Assembly: GCA_963828075.1 (NCBI GenBank)
Contig: CAWHDH010000021.1
Span: forward strand, 434,001 to 498,000
Source: JACCYI01 sp963828075
Lineage (GTDB): Bacteria; Actinomycetota; Thermoleophilia; Solirubrobacterales; Solirubrobacteraceae
Length of the DNA: 64,000 bases
Direction of reading: 5' to 3'
Numbering within the stretch: the stretch's first letter is position 1; every line of letters begins with the position of its first letter. The translations under genes were made by a program, and so were the position numbers. The notes beneath the pieces are model-generated. The model searched no databases and was not told the origin of the DNA. It saw only the letters and a list, made by a program, of their open reading frames with translations. Of the stretch, positions 49,802 to 60,717 are shown piece after piece.

Positions 49802-52800
49802 CTCCTGGGGGTCACTCGGCGCTGACGTTTCGCCGCCTTCAGGCGCTTGAGCGTCGCCTTGCGCGTCACCGTCGTCGTTCCCGACCGGACGGTCGCCGTG
49901 AACGCGATCGACACGCGCGCGCGGCGCCTGACCGCGCGGACGACCGCTGCGGGGACGGGCAGCTTGACGGTGGCGGACGACCCGGCCTTGACGACCTTGG
50001 TCGCGCGGCGCAGCTTGACGGTGCGGGCCTTGGCCTTCGTGCGCTTCTGGCCCGCACCCGCCCGCTCGGTGATCTTCGCCTTGCCCTCGATCGTCAGGGT
50101 CGCGTTCTGGTCGCACTTGAGCACGAGGCGCAGCCCGCCCGCATCGCCGCCCGGCCGCAGGCTGCATCGCGGCGGCGCCGGCGCGGCCGCCGCCGGAGTG
50201 AAGCCGGCCGCCGGCGGCGTGGTGCCGCCGGTCGGGGGTGCCGCCGGCGGCGTGGTGATCGTCACGCACGGCGACAGCTCGCTGGTCCCGGCGCGGGGCG
50301 TGGTCACCGTGGCGACGATGCCCATGCCGGGCTGCAGCCGGCCGAGCCCGCTGACCGCCGCATCGGCGATCCGGCCCGCGACGGGCTGGCCGAACTGCTC
50401 GACGCGACCGACGGGCCCGGCGGCCCTCCCGCGGCTGCCGGCGCAGTCCTCGACGACGTAGAACTCGTAGATCGACGGCTCGATCTCGAAGTTGCCCACC
50501 GCGGGGGGCGCCGCGAGATTCAGCCCGCCGTCCACGTCCAGCTCGGCGCGCGTGAGCTCGGGGTAGTTCTGCAGCGAGTTGATGCCCTCGTCGAAGTCCC
50601 CCGAGTCGTTGGGCGTCGGCCCCTGGCCCCCGAGGTAGACCTTGCCGGTGTCGTCGCCCAGGTCGATCCCGATCCCGGGAAACGGTGTCGCTGCCGGGGT
50701 CGTGATCGAGCCGGTGCGCAGCTCGTTGCCCAGGACACGGTGGCCGGTGCCGGCGTGCAGGTAGATCGCGGGGCCCATGCGCACGCTGCCGATGTCGTTG
50801 TCTTCGACGATCGCGCCGGCGCCCTCGACGAACACGCCGGCGAAGTCGGATATCCCGATCGTGTTGCCGCGCACGACCGTCCCGGGCGCCTGCACGACGA
50901 CCCCGCCCTTGAACAGCGAGTTGAAGATCGTGTTGCCCTGGATCACGTTCCCGCGCCCGCGGTCCGCGTCGGGGGGGAGCGCGGCGCGGTGGCAGTTGTA
51001 GGCCGGGCAGAGGACGCCGATGCCGCCGCCGTCGAGCTCACGCTGACCCTCGGTGCTGCGCGCGTCGAGGATCTCGTTGTCCGGACCCAGGTGCATGTCG
51101 TCGAGCTCCAGGGGCTTGCCGCTCCCGCCGGCGGCGATCATGTTGCCCTCCTGCGCGCGGTCGGCGCCGCCGATCTGGTTCATGGCGCCGCGCACGAGCA
51201 CGGCGTACTGAGCGGTTCTGATCGGGCCGCTCTCCCCGCTCACCGTCGCGCTCACGTCGTTGTGCTGGAAGACGTTGTGGTCGCCGTGGATCTTGACGTC
51301 CTCCATCAGGTTGCCGTTCCCGTCTCCGGGCGCGCCGATGTGGTTGTCCTCACCGGTGATGTCGAGCCTCCCGAGCACGCTGCCGGTGACCGTCCACCCG
51401 TCGGCGTCGTCGGGCCCGAAGGTGTCCGCGTCCTCCTCGCGAGGCTTGCCGGCCGCGACATCGTCCATGAAGCTGGCCGCGACGGTGACGCCATCGGCCT
51501 CGCCGGCCAGGCCCTGCTCCTGAGCGCCGACGAGCGGCGAGCCGTCCAGGCTCCGACTCACGCCGCTGCGCAGGATCCGCACGCCGCCGGCGCCGTTGTC
51601 CAGCCGGAGGCCCGTGCCGATGTTGAAGGCCATCACGCTGTCCTCGATCGTCAGCCCGGTCGCCGTGCGCGCGTGCACGCCGGTACACGCGACCTCCTGA
51701 CCGAGCACCGCGATCGAGCTGTCAGGCGAGCAGTGCATCTCCTCCAGGTCCTCGATCAGCTCCGGAGCCTTGTCGTTGCCCGCGCGATTGGTGCCGAGGC
51801 GCAGGTTCCGCAGCTCGACCGGCCCGTCGTTCACATCGACGAGGACCTGGTTCGCGAACCCGCGCACGTCGAGGCCGCGCACCGTCGAGCCGCCCGCGGT
51901 GACCCGCAGGCCGCGGCGCGCCAGCTCCCTGCCCTCCTGGGTGGCGAGGTCGCCCCCGCGGACGATCGCCGGCCGCTCGACCCCGTTGGTCTGACCGTCG
52001 ATCAGCACCGCGCGGGTGACCGCGGGCAGGGGCCCGTCGGAGACGGTGAGGTCGGGCACACCCGTCAACTGGAATGTGATCACGTCCGCCGCGCCCGCGT
52101 TCGACTCCTGCAGCGCCGCCCGCACCGGGCACTGCGGGCCTGCCTGCCCGGGATCCGCGTCGCAGACGCCGTCGCCGACGTTCGAGTCCGCGCCGTCCTG
52201 CTGGCGGTTGACCACCACTTCCGCGGCCAGCTCGAAGTCGACCGCTCGCTGGTGGGTCGCCAGGTTCACGGTCCGGAACGCCGGCTCGACGCCCGGGGCG
52301 TCCTGCGGCGTGACGATGTAGGTGCCGGCCGGCCGGACCGTCGCGTACTCGCCGAGATCGTTGGTCGCCACCGTCTGCGTCGTCTCCGGCGACCCGCCGC
52401 GGATCTCGAGCTGGACCGGGGCCGCCGGCGGGCTCACCCCACCGCGCAGCACCTTGCCGCGCAGCTCGAACTGCTCGTCGGTGAACACGTAGTAGTCGTG
52501 GTCCCGGTCGCCCTCGAACCGGTCGTACACGAGGTAGCCCGGGCCGCTCGGGCTCCCGGGGAGCGTGGGGTCCGTGAAGTTCGTCGCGCCGGTGGCGCGG
52601 TAGACACAGGTCACCGTCGCGGTGCCGTCGCCCGAGCTGCTGACGAAGTTGGCGAACGGGATGAACCCCTGGCAGCTGGTCGACGCCGGGGCGGCGCTGA
52701 TCGTGACCGTCACGTCCTCGCCGACGCGCACGACGTGCGGGCTGATGCGCACCTCGTGATCGGTGGCATTGGCCATGGTCCGCTGCTCGGCGCCCTCGCC

Positions 52801-52938
52801 GTCGACGAACGGGCACGGCGCCGCGCTGCACTTGACCGGCGGCGGGGCGATGCCGACGAGGCCGCCGAACCGATCCGCCTGTGCGGCGGCGGGAACGACG
52901 GCGGAGGCGAGCAGCGCGAGCAGCAGAGCGCGGCGCAT
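49798..52938 (-). CDS. Secreted right-handed beta-helix repeat protein
   Basis: 1046 aa. The signal peptide is MRRALLLALLASAVVPAAAQA. Residues about 30-250 form Ig-like and Cna-B-like modules (VQLEIRGGSPETTQTVATND). A CSLREA-like domain, VCDADPGQAGPQCPVRAALQESNA, precedes a long parallel beta-helix (about 330-740) with repeats of the type GxxVxGNTIGISDF and IxDNxIGSV. A Pro/Thr linker and a basic C-terminal domain close the protein. ATG 52938 gives the signal peptide; ATG 52953 adds five residues. Such proteins bind or modify polysaccharides or adhere to surfaces; no lyase or hydrolase active site could be assigned. Confidence 0.85.
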   Translation of the reverse strand: MRRALLLALLASAVVPAAAQADRFGGLVGIAPPPVKCSAAPCPFVDGEGAEQRTMANATDHEVRISPHVVRVGEDVTVTISAAPASTSCQGFIPFANFVSSSGDGTATVTCVYRATGATNFTDPTLPGSPSGPGYLVYDRFEGDRDHDYYVFTDEQFELRGKVLRGGVSPPAAPVQLEIRGGSPETTQTVATNDLGEYATVRPAGTYIVTPQDAPGVEPAFRTVNLATHQRAVDFELAAEVVVNRQQDGADSNVGDGVCDADPGQAGPQCPVRAALQESNAGAADVITFQLTGVPDLTVSDGPLPAVTRAVLIDGQTNGVERPAIVRGGDLATQEGRELARRGLRVTAGGSTVRGLDVRGFANQVLVDVNDGPVELRNLRLGTNRAGNDKAPELIEDLEEMHCSPDSSIAVLGQEVACTGVHARTATGLTIEDSVMAFNIGTGLRLDNGAGGVRILRSGVSRSLDGSPLVGAQEQGLAGEADGVTVAASFMDDVAAGKPREEDADTFGPDDADGWTVTGSVLGRLDITGEDNHIGAPGDGNGNLMEDVKIHGDHNVFQHNDVSATVSGESGPIRTAQYAVLVRGAMNQIGGADRAQEGNMIAAGGSGKPLELDDMHLGPDNEILDARSTEGQRELDGGGIGVLCPAYNCHRAALPPDADRGRGNVIQGNTIFNSLFKGGVVVQAPGTVVRGNTIGISDFAGVFVEGAGAIVEDNDIGSVRMGPAIYLHAGTGHRVLGNELRTGSITTPAATPFPGIGIDLGDDTGKVYLGGQGPTPNDSGDFDEGINSLQNYPELTRAELDVDGGLNLAAPPAVGNFEIEPSIYEFYVVEDCAGSRGRAAGPVGRVEQFGQPVAGRIADAAVSGLGRLQPGMGIVATVTTPRAGTSELSPCVTITTPPAAPPTGGTTPPAAGFTPAAAAPAPPRCSLRPGGDAGGLRLVLKCDQNATLTIEGKAKITERAGAGQKRTKAKARTVKLRRATKVVKAGSSATVKLPVPAAVVRAVRRRARVSIAFTATVRSGTTTVTRKATLKRLKAAKRQRRVTPRS

Positions 52939-52991
52939 GGCCCATCCTGCCATACATCCGCCGCCCTCCGCAGGGCCGGCGTGAAGGGGAT

Positions 52992-53972
52992 CTACCCGAT
53001 CGCGACCATGCGCTCGATCGGCAGCCGGGCGCGCGCGGCGATGTCCGCGGGCACCTTGACGACCGGCTCGAGGTCACGCAGGGCGTCGCGCAGCTTCGGC
53101 AGCGTGATCATCTTCATGTAGCGGCAGCTCGCCGCCTCGTTGGCCGCGACGAAGTCGACGTCGGGCGCCGCCATCCGCAGCGGGTGCAGCATGCCGGTCT
53201 CGGTGGCCACGATCGCCGTGGCGCCCGAGCCCGCGTGCTCGCGGGCGTAGTTCAGCATCCCGCCGGTGGAGAGCATCTTCACGCCCTCGGCGGCGATGTC
53301 GCCGGCGGCGACGTACTCCATCGCCGCGGTCGAGCACCCGCACTCGGGGTGGATGAGGAAGTCGGCGCCGGGGTGGGCGGCGCGCATGTCGGAGATGTCG
53401 CGCGGGCGGATGCCGGCGTGGACGTGGCACTCGCCGTCCCAGACATGCATCGGGCGCCCCGTCAGCTTCTCGACGTAGGCGCCGAGGAACATGTCCGGCC
53501 CGAACAGGATCTCGGTCTCGGGGCCGTGCTCGCGATAGATCGACTCGACGACGGCGACCGCGTTGGAGGACGTGACGCAATAGTCGGTCTCGGCCTTCAC
53601 GGCGGCGCTGGTGTTGACGTACATGACGACGATCGCGCCCGGGTGCTGGCCCTTCCAGGCGCGCAGCTGCTCGGCGGTGATCGAGTCGGCCAGCGAGCAG
53701 CCGGCGTCGGCGTCGGGGATCAGGACGGTCTTCTCCGGGCACAGGATCGACGCCGTCTCGGCCATGAAGTGCACGCCGCAGAACGCGATCACGCTCTCGC
53801 TCGCGCGCGCGGCCTGCTGGGAGAGCTGGAGCGAGTCGCCGACGTAGTGGGCGACGTCCTGGACCTCGGGCAGCTGGTAGTTGTGCGCGAGGATCACGGC
53901 GTCGCGCTCGCGCGCCAGCGCGCGGATCTCGGACTGCAGGGCGGGGACGCTTTCAAGGGTGAGCAGGCTCAT
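52992..53972 (-). CDS. nadA: Quinolinate synthase A
   Basis: 326-aa 4Fe-4S enzyme condensing iminoaspartate with dihydroxyacetone phosphate in NAD synthesis. Conserved regions are ILAHNYQLPEVQDVAHYVGDSLQLS, VMYVNTSAAVKAETDYCVTSSNA (Cys132), DFLIHPECGCSTAA (Cys211) and ANEAASCRYMKMI (Cys283), the likely cluster ligands. The 4-nt overlap with nadC (ATGA) makes a coupled pair. No L-aspartate oxidase gene is beside it in this window. Confidence 0.96.
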   Translation of the reverse strand: MSLLTLESVPALQSEIRALARERDAVILAHNYQLPEVQDVAHYVGDSLQLSQQAARASESVIAFCGVHFMAETASILCPEKTVLIPDADAGCSLADSITAEQLRAWKGQHPGAIVVMYVNTSAAVKAETDYCVTSSNAVAVVESIYREHGPETEILFGPDMFLGAYVEKLTGRPMHVWDGECHVHAGIRPRDISDMRAAHPGADFLIHPECGCSTAAMEYVAAGDIAAEGVKMLSTGGMLNYAREHAGSGATAIVATETGMLHPLRMAAPDVDFVAANEAASCRYMKMITLPKLRDALRDLEPVVKVPADIAARARLPIERMVAIG

Positions 53973-54814
53973 GGCGCGGCCTCCAGGGCCAGGGAGAGGT
54001 CGAGGGCCGGTGCCGAGTGGGTGAGCGCACCGACCGAGACGTAGTCTAGCCCCTCAATGGTCGCATAGACCAAAATGGTGTCGAGGGTCAGCCCGCCGGA
54101 CGCTTCGAGCACCGCCCGACCGCCGACGCGGGCGACCGCGGCGCGGATCTGATCCGGGCTCATGTTGTCGAGCAGCAGCCGGTCCGCGCCCGCCGCGAGC
54201 GCCTCGTCGATCTCGGCGTCGTCGCGCACCTCGACCTCGACCTCGAGCGACGGGTGCGCCGCCCGCGCGCGCTCCACGGCCGGCGTGATCCCGCCGGCCA
54301 GCGCGCTGTGGTTCTCCTTGATCAGGTAGGCGTCATAGAGGCCGACGCGGTGGTTGGCCCCGCCGCCGGCGGCGACGGCCGCCTTCTCGAGCAGCCGCAG
54401 GCCGGGGGTCGTCTTGCGGGTGTCGAGGATGCGAGCGCCCCCGCCCGCCCCCTCGACGAGCCCCACGGCGCGGGCGGTCATGGTCGCCACGCCGGACAGG
54501 CGCTGCAGGAAGTTCAGCGCCGTCCGCTCTGCGGTCAACAGCGCCCGGGCCGAGCCGTGCACGCGGAGCACCGGCGCCGGCGGCTCGCGCCACTCGCCAT
54601 CCAGTCCCAGGCGCTCGATCCGCGCCTCCGGGTCCAGACGGCGGAACACGGCCTCGGCGACGTCGAGCCCGAAGACGACGCCGGGGGCCTTCTGGGTGAT
54701 CGTCGCCACGCCCCGCGCGGAGGCGGGCACGGTGGCCTCGGTCGTGACGTCGCCGGCCCCGACGTCCTCCTCGAGCGCGCGGTCGATCAGCGCGTGCAGC
54801 TCGTCGCCGTGCAT
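53969..54814 (-). CDS. nadC: Nicotinate-nucleotide pyrophosphorylase (carboxylating)
   Basis: 281-aa quinolinate phosphoribosyltransferase. The N-terminal domain starts LHALIDRALEEDVGAGDVTTEATV. The catalytic barrel has NFLQRLSGVATMTA, RILDTRKTTPGLRLLEKAAVAAGGGANHR and LIKENHSAL. A C-terminal VEVRDDAEIDEALAAGADRLLLDNM region is typical. The start is ATG 54814; the frame reaching 55114 lies inside the release factor gene. It follows prfB by 5 nt and precedes nadA with a 4-nt overlap. Confidence 0.96.
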   Translation of the reverse strand: MHGDELHALIDRALEEDVGAGDVTTEATVPASARGVATITQKAPGVVFGLDVAEAVFRRLDPEARIERLGLDGEWREPPAPVLRVHGSARALLTAERTALNFLQRLSGVATMTARAVGLVEGAGGGARILDTRKTTPGLRLLEKAAVAAGGGANHRVGLYDAYLIKENHSALAGGITPAVERARAAHPSLEVEVEVRDDAEIDEALAAGADRLLLDNMSPDQIRAAVARVGGRAVLEASGGLTLDTILVYATIEGLDYVSVGALTHSAPALDLSLALEAAP

Positions 54815-54819
54815 GGACG

Positions 54820-55936
54820 CTATGACGGAGAGCCGGCGTGCGCGAGCAGGTAGGCGCGGACGAACGGATCGAGATCGCCGTCGAGCACGCGGCTCGCATC
54901 GCCGACCTCGACGCTCGTGCGGTGGTCCTTGACCATCGTGTACGGGTGCAGGACGTAGGAGCGGATCTGCGAGCCGAAGTTGACGTCCTGGGCCTCGCCG
55001 CGCTCCTTGGCGATCTCCTCGCGGCGGCGGCGCTCCTCGAGCTCGACGAGCTTGGACTCGAGCATCTTCATCGCGGTGGCCTTGTTGGAGGACTGCGAGC
55101 GCTCGTTCTGGCACTGCACGACGATGCCGGTCGGGCGGTGGGTGATGCGGACCGCCGAGTCGGTCTTGTTGACGTGCTGGCCGCCGGCCCCGGACGCCCG
55201 GTAGGTGTCGATCTGCAGGTCGTCGTCGTCGATCTCGACCTCACCGGCACCCTCGACGACCGGCGACACCTCGACGCCCGCAAACGACGTCTGGCGGCGG
55301 TTGGCGGAGTCGAACGGCGACAGCCGCACGAGCCGGTGCACGCCCTTCTCGGCCGAGTAGAGCCCGTAGGCGTTCTCGCCCGAGACGCGGAAGGTCGCCG
55401 ACTTGATGCCGGCCTCCTCCCCCGCGCTGGCCTCGAGCAGGTCGACCGAGAAGCCGCGCCGCTCGGCCCAGCGCATCTGCATGCGCAGCACCATCTCGGC
55501 CCAATCCTGCGCGTCGGTGCCGCCCGCGCCGGCGTTGACGGTGACCAGCGCGTCGCCCGCGTCGTAGGGACCCGAGAACAGGCGCTCCTCCTCGAGCGAC
55601 TCGAGGCGCTCCTCGACCGAGGCGAACGCCTCCTCGACCTCGGCGGCCAGCGAGTCGTCCTCGGCGGCGAGCTCGACGAGCCCTTCGAGGTCGTCGACGT
55701 CGGCGTCGAGCGCGCCGAACGTCTCCAGCCGCCGGGTGGTGCGCGCGTGCTCCGAGGTCGTGCGCTGCGCGGTCTCCGGGTCGTCCCAGAACCCGGGCTG
55801 CCCCATCGCGTCCTCGAGCTCGCCGAGCCGTGCTTTCAGCCCAGCCGGGTCAAAGATAGTCCGCGAGGAGCGTGAGCTGCTCGCGGATCGCCGCAAGGCG
55901 CTGCGGCGTCGGCTGGGACGAGGCGGCGGTGGCCAT
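54820..55936 (-). CDS. prfB: Peptide chain release factor 2 with programmed +1 frameshift
   Basis: RF2, 371 aa, ends translation at UGA and UAA. ATG 55936 opens 28 codons (MATAASSQPTPQRLAAIREQ...) ending at CTT then TGA (55850-55852). Shifting +1 at CTT-T-GAC reads on through DPAGLKARLGELE for 343 more codons to 54820. The second frame alone, from an upstream frame start at 55896, gives a false N terminus. Functional motifs are GGQ in SGAGGQHVNKTDS and SPF in VRLSPFDSANRR, the RF2 stop-codon reader. Low RF2 favours frameshifting, so the gene regulates itself. It is 39 nt downstream of secA. Confidence 0.95.
55849..55855 (-). promoter_or_regulatory. prfB programmed +1 frameshift site CTTTGAC
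   Basis: Minus-strand CTT TGA C, preceded by TAT exactly as in E. coli (TATCTTTGAC), with TGA in frame with ATG 55936 at codon 29. The upstream Shine-Dalgarno-like element of E. coli (AGGGGG) is here only GCGGAC, a weaker match. Slippage of Leu-tRNA from CTT to TTT and slow decoding of TGA-C by RF2 is the known mechanism. Confidence 0.93.
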
Positions 55937-55975
55937 GGGCCCAGGCTATCTCACCGCCGTGGTCGGGGCGCGCCG

Positions 55976-58831
<2,856 letters not shown>

Positions 58832-58872
58832 ACCGTGCAGGGTACCGATCGACGGCCGCCCGCCGTGGGGCC

Positions 58873-59250
58873 TTACACCGCCGGAAGCTGCTCCCCGGAC
58901 GCGTCCTCGGGGGCCGCGGCGTGCGGGGGCACGGCGGCGCGGGCCTCGCGCCGGTTACGGCGCTTGTCGCGGTGGCGCTTGGTCTGGCGCGCCATCTCGT
59001 CGGCGACGAGATGGATCGCGTGCCCCATGTCGCGCGACGCGTCGCGGGCGCGCAGGGTCGTGCCCTTGAGGAAGAGGGTCGCCTCCGCCACGTGGCGGTC
59101 CGGGTTCGCAGGGTTGCGCTCGATGCACAGCTCGACCTCGAGGACCGCGAGCTCTGACACCTGCTTGCCGACCTTCGCGAATCGCCGCTCGACCTGCTCA
59201 CGAAGCTCGTCGGACACCGGAAGGTTGCGTCCCTTGACCTCGATGCGCAT
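58873..59250 (-). CDS. hpf: Ribosome hibernation factor, short HPF/RaiA type
   Basis: 125 aa. The N-terminal domain starts MRIEVKGRNLPVSDELREQVERRFAKVGKQ and follows with a beta-alpha fold that binds the ribosomal decoding site. The tail is basic (RQTKRHRDKRRNRREAR) and then Pro/Ala-rich; the extra dimerisation domain of long HPF is absent. ATG 59250 has an AAAGGAG site at 5 nt. It lies 41 nt before secA, as in many Gram-positives. Confidence 0.88.
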   Translation of the reverse strand: MRIEVKGRNLPVSDELREQVERRFAKVGKQVSELAVLEVELCIERNPANPDRHVAEATLFLKGTTLRARDASRDMGHAIHLVADEMARQTKRHRDKRRNRREARAAVPPHAAAPEDASGEQLPAV

Positions 59251-59396
59251 GAAACTCCTTTCATGGAGTGGCTGTCGTCGGCGGGTGCCTGCCCCTGATG
59301 CTAGGGCGGGAGTCCACTTTTGTGAAACCGAGGCTCAACTTTGGCCGCCCGGATGCCGACCATCGGAGGGTGGACTCCCCTGTCTCGCCACCGACC
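59251..59396. promoter_or_regulatory. Divergent promoter region, hpf and EAL-HDOD gene
   Basis: 146-bp gap between the hibernation-factor gene (minus) and the EAL-HDOD gene (plus). It contains A/T-richer stretches near 59310-59345 and a GGAGG at 59365 that does not fit the chosen start. No consensus promoter is clear. Confidence 0.35.
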
Positions 59397-60662
59397 ATGC
59401 CCGCGCCGCTGGGATACTCGGCGGCGGCGACCGCCGCGCCGCACGAGGTGGCCGTCGTGCGCCAGCCCATCGCGGACGAGCGCCATGGCATCGTCGGATA
59501 CGAATTGCTGTTCGACACCACCCGCGAGACCGGCGACGCGGCTGACGACGCCCGTGCGACCTCGGCTCTGATCGCCGACGCGTTCGGCGACATCGGCCTG
59601 GAGCGCCTGGCCGGCCGCCATCCCGCCTGGCTGTCGATCGCCCGCAACTTCCTCGTCGAGATCGGCCCGCCGCCCGTGCGCCCCGACCGCGCCGTGCTCC
59701 AGATCGCCGCGTATCCGGCCCGCGAGGACCTTCTGACGGCGCTGCAGAAGCTCTCGCGCGGCGGCTACTCGCTCGCGCTCACCGACTTCGAGGGCGACGT
59801 CGAGCTCGGCGCCCTGCTCGACCTCTGCACGATCGTCAAGGTCAACGTGGGCGGCAAGACCGACCCCGAGCTGGCCCGCGCGGTGGCCGGCCCGCTCGCG
59901 GCCGGGTCGCTGCTGGTCGCCAAGGGCGTCGCGACCAAGGCGGACTTCGACCGCTGCCGCGAGCTCGGCTTCTCCTACTTCCAGGGCGACTTCTTCTGCA
60001 AGCCGCGGGAGATGCGCTATCGCGGCGTCTCCGCCGGCAGCGTCGGCAGCGTCGGCGGGCTGCAGACGGTGGCGAGCCTCAGCAGCGGCGACACCGGCTT
60101 CGAGGAGCTCGAGAAGATCATCACCTCCGACGTCGGCCTCTCGCTCAAGCTGCTGCGCTACGTCAACTCCGCCTTCTTCGCGCTGCCCCGGACGATCGGC
60201 TCGGTCCGCGAGGCGCTGACCATGCTCGGCGTCCGCATGGTCAAGCGCTGGGCGCTCGTGGTGGCCATGGCCGAGAACGCCAACACCCCCGACGAGCTCG
60301 TCGCCGTCGCCCTCCAGCGCGCCCGGATGTGCGAGCGGCTCGGCGGGATGGGCTCGCCCCAGGACCGCGAGGTCCTGTTCACGATCGGGCTCTTCTCCGT
60401 CGCCGACGCGCTGCTCGACGCGCCGATGGATGAGGTGCTCAAGACGCTCCCGTTCTCGCTCGAGATCGAGGCGGCGCTGCTGCGGCACGAAGGGCCCAAG
60501 GGCGAGCTGCTCGCCGCGGTCCTCGAGTACGAGCGCGGCGTCTTCCCGGCGCTCGCGCCCGCCGCCGCGCCCATCAGTCTCGCCGGCGCGTACATGGAGT
60601 CCCTCGAGTACGCCGACGAGGCGACGCGGGTCGTCCGCGGCCACGACGACGACGCCCGGTAG
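59397..60662 (+). CDS. EAL-HDOD fusion protein (YuxH-like signalling)
   Basis: 421 aa. The N-terminal EAL-like domain (about 15-200) starts EVAVVRQPIADERHGIVGYELLF and contains ALTDFEGDVELG and DFFCKPREM. The signature EAL and metal residues are diverged, so it probably lacks cyclic-di-GMP phosphodiesterase activity. The C-terminal HDOD domain (about 215-400) has SDVGLSLKLLRYVNSAFF and GSVREALTMLGVRMVKRWA. Such proteins integrate signalling in motility and stress. ATG 59397 is chosen as the first start after the divergent promoter; GTG 59370 is also in frame. Confidence 0.88.
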   Translation: MPAPLGYSAAATAAPHEVAVVRQPIADERHGIVGYELLFDTTRETGDAADDARATSALIADAFGDIGLERLAGRHPAWLSIARNFLVEIGPPPVRPDRAVLQIAAYPAREDLLTALQKLSRGGYSLALTDFEGDVELGALLDLCTIVKVNVGGKTDPELARAVAGPLAAGSLLVAKGVATKADFDRCRELGFSYFQGDFFCKPREMRYRGVSAGSVGSVGGLQTVASLSSGDTGFEELEKIITSDVGLSLKLLRYVNSAFFALPRTIGSVREALTMLGVRMVKRWALVVAMAENANTPDELVAVALQRARMCERLGGMGSPQDREVLFTIGLFSVADALLDAPMDEVLKTLPFSLEIEAALLRHEGPKGELLAAVLEYERGVFPALAPAAAPISLAGAYMESLEYADEATRVVRGHDDDAR

Positions 60663-60717
60663 CGGTTCCCGTAGGATCGGCGCGCCGGGAGGCGCGATCG
60701 CCGAGGGAGTGGTTGAC

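Noticed and set aside
55820..55896. prfB starting at 55896 (MRRSASSS...)
   Set aside because: That N terminus is a frame artefact. The homologous N terminus reads in the other frame from ATG 55936 and joins by the CTTTGAC frameshift.
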